Positions 44,228 through 52,161 of a stretch of DNA of 64,000 bases are shown in pieces; position 1 is the first letter of the stretch; the number at the start of each line of letters is the position of its first letter. Made by a program: the position numbers and the translations under genes. Origin of the DNA: Streptomyces sp. NBC_00525 (lineage in GTDB: Bacteria; Actinomycetota; Actinomycetes; Streptomycetales; Streptomycetaceae); contig NZ_CP107834.1 in assembly GCF_036346595.1 (NCBI RefSeq), positions 3,658,001 through 3,722,000 of the forward strand, in the 5' to 3' direction. The notes under the pieces were generated by a model, which saw only the letters and a list, made by a program, of their open reading frames with translations, made no database searches and was not told the origin of the DNA.

Positions 44228-44746
44228 ATGCGCAATCATCTCGCGTCGTCGCTGGCCGCAGCCGTCCTGGCAGCGCTGATGCTGTCGGGCTGCGCCACGA
44301 CCGACGGTGAAGCGAAGGGCTCCGGCCCCGGGGTGGGGGAGTCTGCGGACTCCCGCGATGCGATGAGTGATCTGCCGCGCGGAACTCCCGTACCGTTTTC
44401 CGACCTCAAGGTCGGCATGTGCTCCAACTTCCAGGGCGATGTTCGGTCGGACGAAGAGGTCGGGACGGTGGACTGCGCGACGCCGCACCGCTTCGAGATC
44501 CTTTCCGAGGGCACGCTGCCGGAGGGCAAGGACAGTCCGTTTCCCGGTGATCGTGGTGTCATGAGCGCCATGCGTACGGTGTGCGAACCCGTGCTGGAGC
44601 CTCTTGTTTCGAAGAACCGGGGCTCCATCATCGGCCTGCTCTTCGTGCCGCTCAACAAGGAATCCTGGGAATCCGGAAACAGGACCGGCTACTGTGCCGT
44701 GACCTTCCCCGAACCCAAAACCGGAAAGCTCGGTAAAGCGGCGTGA
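44228..44746 (+). CDS. Septum-formation-like lipoprotein, first gene of ABC exporter operon
   Basis: A 172-residue lipoprotein: leader LASSLAAAVLAALM, lipobox LSGC at about residues 19-22, Gly/Asp linker, then the Septum_form-like domain with FSDLKVGMCSNFQGD, VGTVDCATPHRFEIL and the late Cys in GNRTGYCAVTF. Such lipoproteins occur in actinobacteria with cell-wall or export functions but are poorly defined. It overlaps the ABC ATPase gene by four bases, which ties it to the exporter. Confidence 0.75.
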   Translation: MRNHLASSLAAAVLAALMLSGCATTDGEAKGSGPGVGESADSRDAMSDLPRGTPVPFSDLKVGMCSNFQGDVRSDEEVGTVDCATPHRFEILSEGTLPEGKDSPFPGDRGVMSAMRTVCEPVLEPLVSKNRGSIIGLLFVPLNKESWESGNRTGYCAVTFPEPKTGKLGKAA

Positions 44747-45750
44747 CGCGGGAACCCGTAAACATCGGGCCCTCCGACCCGCTCGTCCGATTCGACAACG
44801 TACGAAAGTCCTTCCGCACCGCGCGCGGGCGCAGGCAGCAGGCCCTCGACGGATTCTCCATGTCCATTCCGCGAGGCTCGATCGTGGGCCTCCTCGGACC
44901 GAATGGCTCGGGGAAGACCACCGCTCTCAAGACGCTTCTCGGCCTGGTCCGGCCCGACAGCGGCACGGTCCACGCCTTCGGCCACCCGCTGCCCCAGGAC
45001 CAGCGCCATGTCGCCGGCCGTATGGGGGCGCTCATCGAAGGCCCCGCGTTCAACGCTTCGCTGACCGGTGAGCACAACCTCCGGCTGATCGGCGAACTGC
45101 ACGGCGCGGGCGCCGCCGAGGTGTCCGAGGTGCTGGAACTGGTCGGGATCGCCCATGCCGCCCGGCGCGCCTACTCCGGCTACTCGCTCGGTATGAAACA
45201 AAGGCTCGGTGTGGCCGGGGCGCTGATCTCCGGCCCCGAACTGCTCGTGCTCGACGAGCCGATGAACGGGCTCGACCCCGAAGCCGTGCGGGACATGCGG
45301 GAATTGCTCAAGAGGCTGCGCGACGAGCGCGGTATGACCGTGGTCGTCTCCTCCCACATCCTGGCCGAGGTCGAATTGGTCAGCGACTGGGTCACCATCG
45401 TCAGGAACGGCCGCGTCATCTGCGACGCCGGGATCTCCGAGCTGATCTCGCGGGGGACCGAGCACTTGGTGGTGCGGCTGCACGACACGGTCGCCGAGCA
45501 GGCCGTCGCCATACTGGAGCGCAACGGCCACATCCTCACCCGGACCGCAGGCCCGCGCGGCACGGACGAGCTGCGCATGGCCGCCCCGCAGTCCCCCGCG
45601 TCCTCGCCCGACGTGCTGAAACTGCTCACCTCCCAGGACGTGTATCCGCGCGAACTGCTGGTGGAGGCCGTGTCCCTGGAGGACATCTACGTCGCGGCCG
45701 TCCGGGCCGCCGACGCGGCGGCGGAGGACGGCTCCCTTGACCGTCGTTGA
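44743..45750 (+). CDS. ABC transporter ATP-binding protein
   Basis: A 335-residue ABC ATPase: Walker A GPNGSGKTTALK, Q-loop in MGALIEGPAFNASLTG, signature YSLGMKQRLGVAGALISG (the LSGGQ-type motif is SLGMK), Walker B LLVLDEPMNGLDP and the switch His in VVSSHILAEVELV. Architecture is of the ABC-2 drug/peptide/bacteriocin exporter type. It begins on GTG 44743 overlapping the lipoprotein stop and is followed with a 14-base overlap by the first permease, so all four genes form one operon. Confidence 0.92.
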   Translation: MTREPVNIGPSDPLVRFDNVRKSFRTARGRRQQALDGFSMSIPRGSIVGLLGPNGSGKTTALKTLLGLVRPDSGTVHAFGHPLPQDQRHVAGRMGALIEGPAFNASLTGEHNLRLIGELHGAGAAEVSEVLELVGIAHAARRAYSGYSLGMKQRLGVAGALISGPELLVLDEPMNGLDPEAVRDMRELLKRLRDERGMTVVVSSHILAEVELVSDWVTIVRNGRVICDAGISELISRGTEHLVVRLHDTVAEQAVAILERNGHILTRTAGPRGTDELRMAAPQSPASSPDVLKLLTSQDVYPRELLVEAVSLEDIYVAAVRAADAAAEDGSLDRR

Positions 45751-46693
45751 CCAGGCGCGCGGCCACGGCGCCCCGCCCTGGCGCCGCCTCGTACGGTCCG
45801 AGCTGCACCGGCTGACCGCGCCCCCGGCCGTACGCCGCGTCGCGGTCGCGCTGCCGCTGCTGACCCTGGCCTTCGGCCTGTCGAAGCTGTTCACCCACAG
45901 CCCGGACACCGGCCCGGCGCTGCGCGAATCGGAGGCCCGCTACCGGGAGTTCCTCGATCAGGCCGCCCGCACGGGCATGCCGACCGGCACCATCGGACGC
46001 GACAACTTCTTCGACGACCCGCGCTACCTGATGGAGTCGCTCTCCTTCGGCGATCTGCGCACCGTCCTGCTCGGGCTCTGCGTGGCCGCCACGGTCTTCG
46101 GGATCGTCGGCGGCGGGGCCGACTGGGCTTCGCGGGTGATGCTCACGCTCACCGCCGCCGAACCCCGGCGCGCCCGGCTCTTCCTCACCCGTGGCCTGCT
46201 GGCCGGTGGCCTGTCGATGGCGGTGACCGCCCTGTGCGGGCTGCTGCTCGTGCCGTGCCTGCTGCTCGCGGCCCGGTTCCGGGGGAGTACGGCGGGCCTG
46301 GACGCGACGTACTGGGCGGTGCTGTCCGGCCAACTCCTGCGGGGCACCGTGCTCGTGGGGCTGCTGGCCCTCCTCGGCTACAGCCTCGCGGCGATGACGC
46401 GCCACGTTCCCGTCGCGCTCGCCGTCGTCTTCGGCTACCTCGCCGGCGCGGGCTGGGCTTTCGAGGGGCGGGGGCCGCGGCTGGCCGAGTACGACATGGA
46501 CGGGCTGACCTTCGCCGTTCTCAACGAGAAGCCCGTGATCCCCATGGCGGAGTCCGACTGCGTCGCGGGGCCCGGCTGCGAAGCGGTGCACGTCGACCTG
46601 ACCTCTGCGGACGGCTTCGCCGGAATCCTCCTGTACCTCCTCCCGGTCCTCCTCCTGGCTTTGTGGCGCGCCACCCGAACGGATGTCGGCTGA
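45737..46693 (+). CDS. ABC-2-type permease, first copy
   Basis: A 318-residue membrane protein with about six helices (for example VAVALPLLTLAFGLSKLF at the N-terminus and LLYLLPVLLLALWRATR at the C-terminus) and a conserved block EFL...FFDDPRYLMESLSFGD. It is a close paralogue of the next gene: both share DDPRYLM and SRVMLTLTAAEPRRAR-type blocks and the same length. The two would form the heterodimeric membrane part of the exporter with the ATPase. Substrate unknown. Confidence 0.85.
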   Translation: MTVVDQARGHGAPPWRRLVRSELHRLTAPPAVRRVAVALPLLTLAFGLSKLFTHSPDTGPALRESEARYREFLDQAARTGMPTGTIGRDNFFDDPRYLMESLSFGDLRTVLLGLCVAATVFGIVGGGADWASRVMLTLTAAEPRRARLFLTRGLLAGGLSMAVTALCGLLLVPCLLLAARFRGSTAGLDATYWAVLSGQLLRGTVLVGLLALLGYSLAAMTRHVPVALAVVFGYLAGAGWAFEGRGPRLAEYDMDGLTFAVLNEKPVIPMAESDCVAGPGCEAVHVDLTSADGFAGILLYLLPVLLLALWRATRTDVG

Positions 46694-47649
46694 TGACGAC
46701 GACTCTCCTGGCGAAGCCCTCGTCGCCGCCCCTGGGACGGCTCGTCCGCGCGGAACTGCACCGGATACTGGGTCCGAAGCCCATCCGGTACGGCCTCTAC
46801 GCGCTCCCTGTGATCCTGCTGGCCCTTGCCGTATCCGCCTTCGTCGGCCATCACACCGATGTGGCGGCGGCGTGGCGGGCGGCCGAAGCCGCCTACCGTA
46901 CGTACGCGCAGGAGGCGGCGACCCGGCCTGCGGGGTCGGTGGAGTCCTTGTCGCCCCGCGAGTTCTTCGACGACCCCCGCTACCTCATGGCGAAGGCGTC
47001 CTTCGTCGATCTGCGCGCCGTGCTGTCCGGGCTGTCGCTGGCCGCCCTGGTTCTCGGGGTCCTCAGCGGGGGCGCCGACTGGTCGTCCCGCGTGATGCTC
47101 ACGCTCACCGCCGCCGAGCCCCGGCGCACGCGGCTCTTCCTCACCCGTGGCCTGCTCGTCACCGTCGTCGCGACCGGCGTCGGCCTCCTGGCCACGGTCT
47201 TCTTCGTGCCTCTCCTGCTGGGCGTGGCCCACTTCAAGGGATCGCTGGACGGCGCCGACGGGCGGTACTGGACGGTGCTCGCCGTCGTCGGGGCGCGCGG
47301 CGCGGTCCTCGTCGGCCTGATGGCGCTGCTGGGTTACGCCCTTGCCATGCTGACCCGCCGTACGACCACGGCCCTCGGCATCGCCCTCCTGTACCTGGTC
47401 GCCTCCGCCCGCGTCGTCCAGGAGTACGCCCCGGACCTGGCCGCGCATCAGCTCTCCGGGATCACGTTCGCCGTTCTCAACGAGCGCCTTCTGATGGAGA
47501 CGGACCGGACCACGTGTTTCGGCGAGGCCGCCTGTCTGGCGATGCGGGAGGGCACCACGGCGACCACGGCCTTCCTCGCCCTGGCCGTGCACCTGATTCC
47601 GGTGGTGGCGGCGGCGTGGTGGCGGTTCGCACGCCGGGATGTCGGCTGA
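46693..47649 (+). CDS. ABC-2-type permease, second copy
   Basis: A 318-residue paralogue of the preceding permease with FFDDPRYLMAKASFVDL and SRVMLTLTAAEPRRTRLFL conserved, and hydrophobic segments such as YALPVILLALAVSAFVG, LSLAALVLGVLSGG and ALGIALLYLVASARVV. The start shares a base with the previous stop (TGATG). The operon resembles lantibiotic-type self-protection exporters in layout, but no lantibiotic genes are adjacent. A resistance or export role is only inferred. Confidence 0.85.
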   Translation: MTTTLLAKPSSPPLGRLVRAELHRILGPKPIRYGLYALPVILLALAVSAFVGHHTDVAAAWRAAEAAYRTYAQEAATRPAGSVESLSPREFFDDPRYLMAKASFVDLRAVLSGLSLAALVLGVLSGGADWSSRVMLTLTAAEPRRTRLFLTRGLLVTVVATGVGLLATVFFVPLLLGVAHFKGSLDGADGRYWTVLAVVGARGAVLVGLMALLGYALAMLTRRTTTALGIALLYLVASARVVQEYAPDLAAHQLSGITFAVLNERLLMETDRTTCFGEAACLAMREGTTATTAFLALAVHLIPVVAAAWWRFARRDVG

Positions 47650-47714
47650 GGCTTCGTGTAAGCGTGCATGCTGCATACCGGCGGTTTCCGGGCGGGTGCG
47701 GGAGGACAGTGATC

Positions 47715-48527
47715 ATGGGCGTGGAGAGCGAGGCGGCGTTGGCCGTTCGGGCGGCTCGGGCGGGGGCGGCGGTGGTTCGCCGCATGTACGGGGGTGCGCT
47801 GACGCGGTACGAGAAGGGCGGCGGTGACTTCGCCACGACCGCCGACATCGCGGCGGAGGAGGCGGTGCTCGCGGTGCTCCGGGAGGCACGGCCCGGTGAC
47901 GCGGTGACGGGGGAGGAAAGCGGGGCGGCGGGGTCGGTCGATGCCGGGCGGCGGTGGCTGGTCGATCCGTTGTGCGGCACGTTGAACTACGCCGTGGGCA
48001 ACATGCTCGTCGCGGTGAACGTCGCCCTGCGCGAGGGCCCGGCCGTCGTGGCCGCCGCGTCGGCCGATCCGTTCAGCGGCGAGGTGTTCTGGACGGACGG
48101 GGCGGGCGCCCGGGTCCGGTCGGCGGACGGCCGCGACGCACCGCTCGCGCCCTCGGCCGGCTCGCGGCTGGTGGACGTCAACCTGGACCCGCCGTTCCCG
48201 CACGCGCCGGCCTTCCGGGCGGTGGACCTGCTGGCCGCGCCGGAGTTCGTCGCCGGGTTCCGGCCGCGCGTCGTCTCCAGCACAGTGGCCGTCGCCTGGG
48301 TCGCGGCCGGTCGCCGCGCGGCGTACGTCACGGACGGCGGGCCCGGCCTCCGCCTCGACAGCGTCCACTTCGCGGCCGGCATCGCGCTCTGCGAGGCCGC
48401 GGGCTGCGTGGTCACGGGGCTCGACGGCCTGCCGGTGGACCGGGGGACGGGCGGGCTGATCGCGGCGGCGGACCGGGAGACGCATGGGGAGTTGCTGGGG
48501 TTGGTGGCGCGGGGCGGGGGGCGCTGA
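47715..48527 (+). CDS. Inositol-monophosphatase-family protein lacking a canonical metal ligand
   Basis: A 270-residue IMPase-fold protein. The metal-site Glu pair is seen in AVTGEESGAAG, but the signature WLVDPxDGT appears as WLVDPLCGTLNYAV, with Cys for the second Asp, and the C-terminal WDxAA motif reads LDSVHFAAGIAL, with His for its Asp. Two metal ligands are therefore replaced, so ordinary phosphomonoesterase activity is doubtful. This divergent group occurs in Streptomyces. It stands alone 65 bp after the exporter genes. Confidence 0.78.
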   Translation: MGVESEAALAVRAARAGAAVVRRMYGGALTRYEKGGGDFATTADIAAEEAVLAVLREARPGDAVTGEESGAAGSVDAGRRWLVDPLCGTLNYAVGNMLVAVNVALREGPAVVAAASADPFSGEVFWTDGAGARVRSADGRDAPLAPSAGSRLVDVNLDPPFPHAPAFRAVDLLAAPEFVAGFRPRVVSSTVAVAWVAAGRRAAYVTDGGPGLRLDSVHFAAGIALCEAAGCVVTGLDGLPVDRGTGGLIAAADRETHGELLGLVARGGGR

Positions 48528-48639
48528 GGGGGGGGCGAGGCGGCGGTGGTGTCTCTGCGGTGGGTCTCCCCCGTGCGGTGGAGGGCCTCCTGCTGTGAGG
48601 CGACGCCCCGCCCCCGCCCCGGCTCCTAGCGTCGAGGCC

Positions 48640-49170
48640 ATGCGAACCATGCGAACCGAACCTGGGAGCACCCGGCGCTGGGCGTACGCCGCCGTCGCCT
48701 GGTTGGTGGTGTGCTTCGGATGGCACGTCCAGATGGGCGTCATGTACGAGGACTCGATGGGGCCGGACGACGGCACCCCGGTGTGGGTCTTCCTCGCCTA
48801 CGACATCCTGATCGTCCTCATGTCGGCCGCCGGTGTGGCGTGCGTGCTCGCGACGATCCGGCCGTGGGGCCGGCGCGTACCGGCCTGGCTGGTGCGGGTG
48901 CCGCTGTGGATCGGCTGCGCGGTGCTGACGTTGCGGGGTGTGCCCGGCCTGGTCGAGAACATCACCACGGCCACGGGGCTCACCCCGTACGGCCTGCTCG
49001 GCCTGGAGGACGAGGCCGTCGACACCGGGTCCTGGCCCTTCTGGAAGACCATGGTGATCAACGGCTACTTCTTCCTCGGTGCGATGTTTCTCGTACCGGC
49101 CACTGTGCTGTCCCGCCGGAGCGGGCGGGGGAGGCGGGAGCGGGAGCCGGAGCCGGAGGTCACCGGCTGA
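48640..49170 (+). CDS. Four-helix membrane protein, hypothetical
   Basis: A 176-residue protein with four hydrophobic helices (WAYAAVAWLVVCFGWHVQMG, PVWVFLAYDILIVLMSAAG, LVRVPLWIGCAVLTLRGVP and VINGYFFLGAMFLVPATVL) and a charged C-terminus. The start at 48640 avoids a long upstream frame in repeat-rich DNA. A truncated copy of its last quarter lies at 51096-51227. Its last 11 bases overlap the 3' end of the convergent kinase gene. Function unknown. Confidence 0.7.
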   Translation: MRTMRTEPGSTRRWAYAAVAWLVVCFGWHVQMGVMYEDSMGPDDGTPVWVFLAYDILIVLMSAAGVACVLATIRPWGRRVPAWLVRVPLWIGCAVLTLRGVPGLVENITTATGLTPYGLLGLEDEAVDTGSWPFWKTMVINGYFFLGAMFLVPATVLSRRSGRGRREREPEPEVTG

Positions 49171-50083
49171 GCAGTGCGTTCGTGATCGCGACGGCGGACG
49201 GGGCGAGCCGGGTCTCACCGTCCTCGATGTCCCAGAGCGCGTTCTGCAGCAGCCGTCCCAGGGTCCAGCCGGTCGCGCGTGCGCGGTCCAGGCCGAGGGC
49301 GTCGGTGAGCAGATCGAAGCGGCGCCGCACGATGCGCGGGGTGTCGCCCTTCGCCACGTCGTCGTCCCACCTGCTGTCCAGGGCGGGCCACAGATCGAAT
49401 CCCGGGTCGCCGGCGAGCGGCTCGGGATCGATGGCGATCCACGGCTCGCGCCGCCCGGCGAGCACGTTGTCGTAGTGCAGATCCCAGTGCAGCATCCGGT
49501 CCCCGGGCTCGCCGGCCAGTTCGGCCACCGCCGAGGCCCAGCCGCGCAGGAGCCCGCGGTCGTCCGGGGCGGCCAACCTGGTGACCGCCTGCGGGAGTTG
49601 ATCCAGCATCTCGGAGGCGATGGCGCCGAGACCGCGCAGGCCCTGCGGCGCCGGGACCGCGACCAGCCGCGCCAGGAGTGCGGCGAGGGTGCTCATCGCC
49701 ACGTCGTCATCGTCGACCGAGGCCAGCGTGCGGGCTCCGTCCAGGCGCTCCAGGAGCATGCTGCCGCTCACCGGGTCGTGATCGAGCAGCCGCACCATCC
49801 CGTCGCCGTTCCAGGTACGGAGGCCGATCAGCGCGGCGGCGGTCTCCTGCCGGGGCATCTGGAGTCTCAGGACGGCGGCCGTACGGTCGGGGCGCAGCAC
49901 CGGCAGGACGAGTGAGGCCTCTCCGGCTCGCGCGGCCCCGTCCCGTTCCAGGTCCCAGCGTTCCAGCATGCTCGCCGCGAGTGCCGGCAGGCCGGCGATC
50001 CAGGCCCTCCCCTGCTCCCCGAAGCCCGTGGCGTAGGACGCCGCCAGGCGATGCGGGACCTCGACCGCTTCCCACGTGCCCAC
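49160..50083 (-). CDS. Streptomycin-6-kinase/hydroxyurea-kinase-family phosphotransferase
   Basis: A 307-residue full-length member of the same kinase family as the partial gene at 2-775. Motifs: ATP-site AAVLRLQMPRQETAAAL, DHDPVSGSMLLERLDGARTL, catalytic loop MLHWDLHYDNVLAGR, metal loop IAIDPEPLAGDPGFDL and C-terminal WTLGRLLQNALW. It phosphorylates a small compound in the cytoplasm; resistance cannot be concluded. The GTG at 50083 follows AAGGGGG; a longer frame adds a polar head. Confidence 0.8.
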   Translation of the reverse strand: MGTWEAVEVPHRLAASYATGFGEQGRAWIAGLPALAASMLERWDLERDGAARAGEASLVLPVLRPDRTAAVLRLQMPRQETAAALIGLRTWNGDGMVRLLDHDPVSGSMLLERLDGARTLASVDDDDVAMSTLAALLARLVAVPAPQGLRGLGAIASEMLDQLPQAVTRLAAPDDRGLLRGWASAVAELAGEPGDRMLHWDLHYDNVLAGRREPWIAIDPEPLAGDPGFDLWPALDSRWDDDVAKGDTPRIVRRRFDLLTDALGLDRARATGWTLGRLLQNALWDIEDGETRLAPSAVAITNALLSR

Positions 50084-50281
50084 TTCGAACCCCCTTCGCG
50101 GCGAACCGTGTTCGCGCCGCAACCTACCCGAGGCCGGCCCCGGAAAGCGGCAGCGGATTGGTGCGGTCGTTGGTCTGGACCTATGGATGAAGGGCTGGCT
50201 ACGCTGCCCCCGGCTGCGACGGGATGCCTTTCCGGGGCTGCTGATACGCAGTCAAGTCGCCTACTCATTCAGGGAGTTCTC

Positions 50282-50512
50282 ATGAAGCGACGCATTGCCA
50301 TGATCGCGGCCACAGTCGCCGCCGCGGTCGCCATTCCGCTGGCCGGAGCGACCACCGCCCAGGCTTCCTCCTGGCACTTCCAGGGGGCCTACTACACCGC
50401 CAGCGAATGCAACGCCGCAGGCCGGCAGGGAGCCCTCCTGTGGGGCCCGCTGTTCAACTGCAGCCCGATGCAGATGGACGGCCACACCTGGTACGCCCTC
50501 TACGTGCACTGA
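50282..50512 (+). CDS. Small secreted protein with two cysteines
   Basis: A 76-residue exported protein: signal peptide KRRIAMIAATVAAAVAIPLA with cleavage near TAQA-SSW, leaving a mature peptide of about 48 residues: HFQGAYYTASECNAAGRQGA, then LLWGPLFNCSPMQMDGHTWY. Two Cys probably form a disulfide, as in small Streptomyces secreted peptides, some of which act on competitors. GGGAG lies just before the ATG. Function unknown. Confidence 0.7.
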   Translation: MKRRIAMIAATVAAAVAIPLAGATTAQASSWHFQGAYYTASECNAAGRQGALLWGPLFNCSPMQMDGHTWYALYVH

Positions 50513-50528
50513 TCCACCCCGTGCACAT

Positions 50529-50565
50529 GGTCCGCCCCCGGCCCTGACCGCTCCGGGGGCGGACC
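50529..50565. terminator. Bidirectional terminator between the small secreted protein and the DUF6879 remnant
   Basis: GGTCCGCCCCCGG and CCGGGGGCGGACC form a 13-bp perfect stem with an 11-base loop. The small-protein gene ends 16 bp before it. Confidence 0.75.
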
Positions 50566-50647
50566 GCGTACCGCCGACGGGGCTGTCGGGGTGGTGATTG
50601 GCGCCGAGGGAGCCGAGGCCGGCGGTGGTGAAGGCGAAGGCGACGAG

Positions 50648-50956
50648 TTCCCCGGCGGCCAGGTTCACGGTGGTTCCGGCGTGCTCGAACCGGATGCAGT
50701 CGGTGACGGGCTCGGACACGATGCGGGCGCGGCGCATGACGACACCCCGGGCGACGGCCTCCTTCACCAACGAGACCCAGCCGCCCCAGTCGGCGGTGGC
50801 GGGGTCCGCGTCGGGGTGAACGCCCGTACGCCTGAACAGCTCGAAGTCCGTGCTCTCGTCGCCGACGCCGTACACGTCGCGCATCTCCAGGTGCGCGGCG
50901 GAGTGCTGCGCGGCCCTGAGCAGCTCATCGAACTCAAGCACCTCGTTCTGCGACAT
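50648..50956 (-). pseudogene. 5' part of a DUF6879-family gene, truncated
   Basis: From the ATG at 50956 (AGGGAG upstream) the first 103 residues match DUF6879: FDELLRAAQHSAAHLEMRDV, then WVSLVKEAVARGVVMRRARI and SEPVTDCIRFEHAGT, ending VNLAAGE. After that the frame runs on into unrelated sequence and through a terminator, with no sign of the RWLPRRxA and LPGxDFW blocks and the WERAxPHxEY end. It is therefore a truncated gene. The missing end type is present at 36802-36936 on the other strand. Confidence 0.65.
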
Positions 50957-51095
50957 CGCTCGCTCCCTGTAAATCCATGACGATCTCGCTGTCGAGTCGG
51001 CCGAGCGTTCCTGCCCGCCGATTTCGCCCAGGCGCAAGCGCGTCAAGGTCGGCTTGAGCCAGAACAGCTGCGCGCACGACCGGTCGGCGATGGAG

Positions 51096-51227
51096 AGCCT
51101 GGAGGGGGAGGCCGTCGCCACCGGGACCTGGCCCTCCCGGAGGACCATGGTGATCAACGGCTACTTCTTCCTGGGCGCATTCCTTCTCGTCCCGGCGACC
51201 GTACCGACGGGGACAGGCAGGGTTTGA
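51096..51227 (+). pseudogene. Truncated copy of the 3' end of the membrane-protein gene at 48640
   Basis: The frame reads SLEGEAVATGTW, then MVINGYFFLGAFLLVPATVP up to a TGA. This matches GLEDEAVDTGSW and MVINGYFFLGAMFLVPATVL in the intact gene, and ACCATGGTGATCAACGGCTA is identical at DNA level. No start codon or upstream helices exist. It is a dispersed duplication 2 kb from the parent. Confidence 0.75.
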
Positions 51228-51518
51228 TCGGCGCCACGGCAGCCCCCTCGCAGGGCTCTGCTCGTCGTTCTCCGCGAACTCTTCTCAGCCACTTTCTGTG
51301 GCGGAGGGTGAGGGCGCCAGCGCTGAAGGATCGGGCGGAATGTTGTAGAAAAGTCGAACTTAATTGACGTGTTGGGGTGCAGAAATATCCCGACAGAGCC
51401 TATGGATCGGGCATACCGGACCTCGGACAACCGTCCTCGTCCCGCTTTACGGCCGGGCGGCATATGCAATTCGATGATGTCGTCCCCCGCAAGGGGAATC
51501 ACTGGGGAGGGATTGCTC

Positions 51519-52016
51519 ATGAAGATCACTGGTAGGTCCGTCGCGCTTGTCGTCGCCGGTGCGGCTCTTACTGCCGGCAGCTTTGCAACGCCGGCTGTCG
51601 CGGACAGTTCTCAGCTCAGCGCTTCCGCGAGCGCCAGCACGCCCGGAGTCTCTGTCACCGTCCACCATCGCGGGGACGGAACTCAGCCGCCTGCGGCGCT
51701 GGGCAACCCCTCGGAGTGGGGTGTGGTGACGATCAAGATGGACGATTCGGCGGGCACTGTCCGTCCGCTGTCCGAAGCCTGCGTCAACGCCAGTGGCGGA
51801 AAATGGTGCTATGGCTGGTACACCACGGAAGTGAGCACCGGAAACTTCCGCAAGTACTGCTACTCGAACTACTACCACTACACCAAGGGTCACTCGTCCA
51901 CGGTGAAGATCGCGGGCGGTACCAATAAGGACTGGGCTCCGGCCAACGGCACCTCGAACGCCCACCTCACGGCTGGTTTCGCCTACACGTGCTCCACGTA
52001 CTACAGCATCGACTAG
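51519..52016 (+). CDS. Lactococcin-972-like secreted bacteriocin
   Basis: A 165-residue exported protein. The signal peptide KITGRSVALVVAGAALTAG ends around TPAVA. A Ser/Ala-rich propart follows. The C-terminal 75 residues resemble the lactococcin-972 family: ASGGKWCYGWYTTEVSTGN, YCYSNYYHYTKGHSSTVKI, GTNKDWAPANGTSNAHLTA and a YTCSTYYSID end. Lactococcin 972 blocks septum formation by binding lipid II. Four Cys here are an unusual addition that could form disulfides. The usual partners (a large multi-pass protein and an ABC ATPase) are not adjacent; a DUF6518-like membrane protein is next. GGGGAGG precedes the ATG. Confidence 0.75.
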   Translation: MKITGRSVALVVAGAALTAGSFATPAVADSSQLSASASASTPGVSVTVHHRGDGTQPPAALGNPSEWGVVTIKMDDSAGTVRPLSEACVNASGGKWCYGWYTTEVSTGNFRKYCYSNYYHYTKGHSSTVKIAGGTNKDWAPANGTSNAHLTAGFAYTCSTYYSID

Positions 52017-52161
52017 GCTCGTCACCCTGCACTGACCGGTAACTGCGGTCAGAGCGCGGTCGGTTGGTGTGCTGCTCAAGGGCCTGGCCATCGTCCTTGT
52101 GGCCCTTGGGCAGCGCCGCCTCCGGTTCTGACCTCATCACGGAACGAGAAGTAAAGAGACT

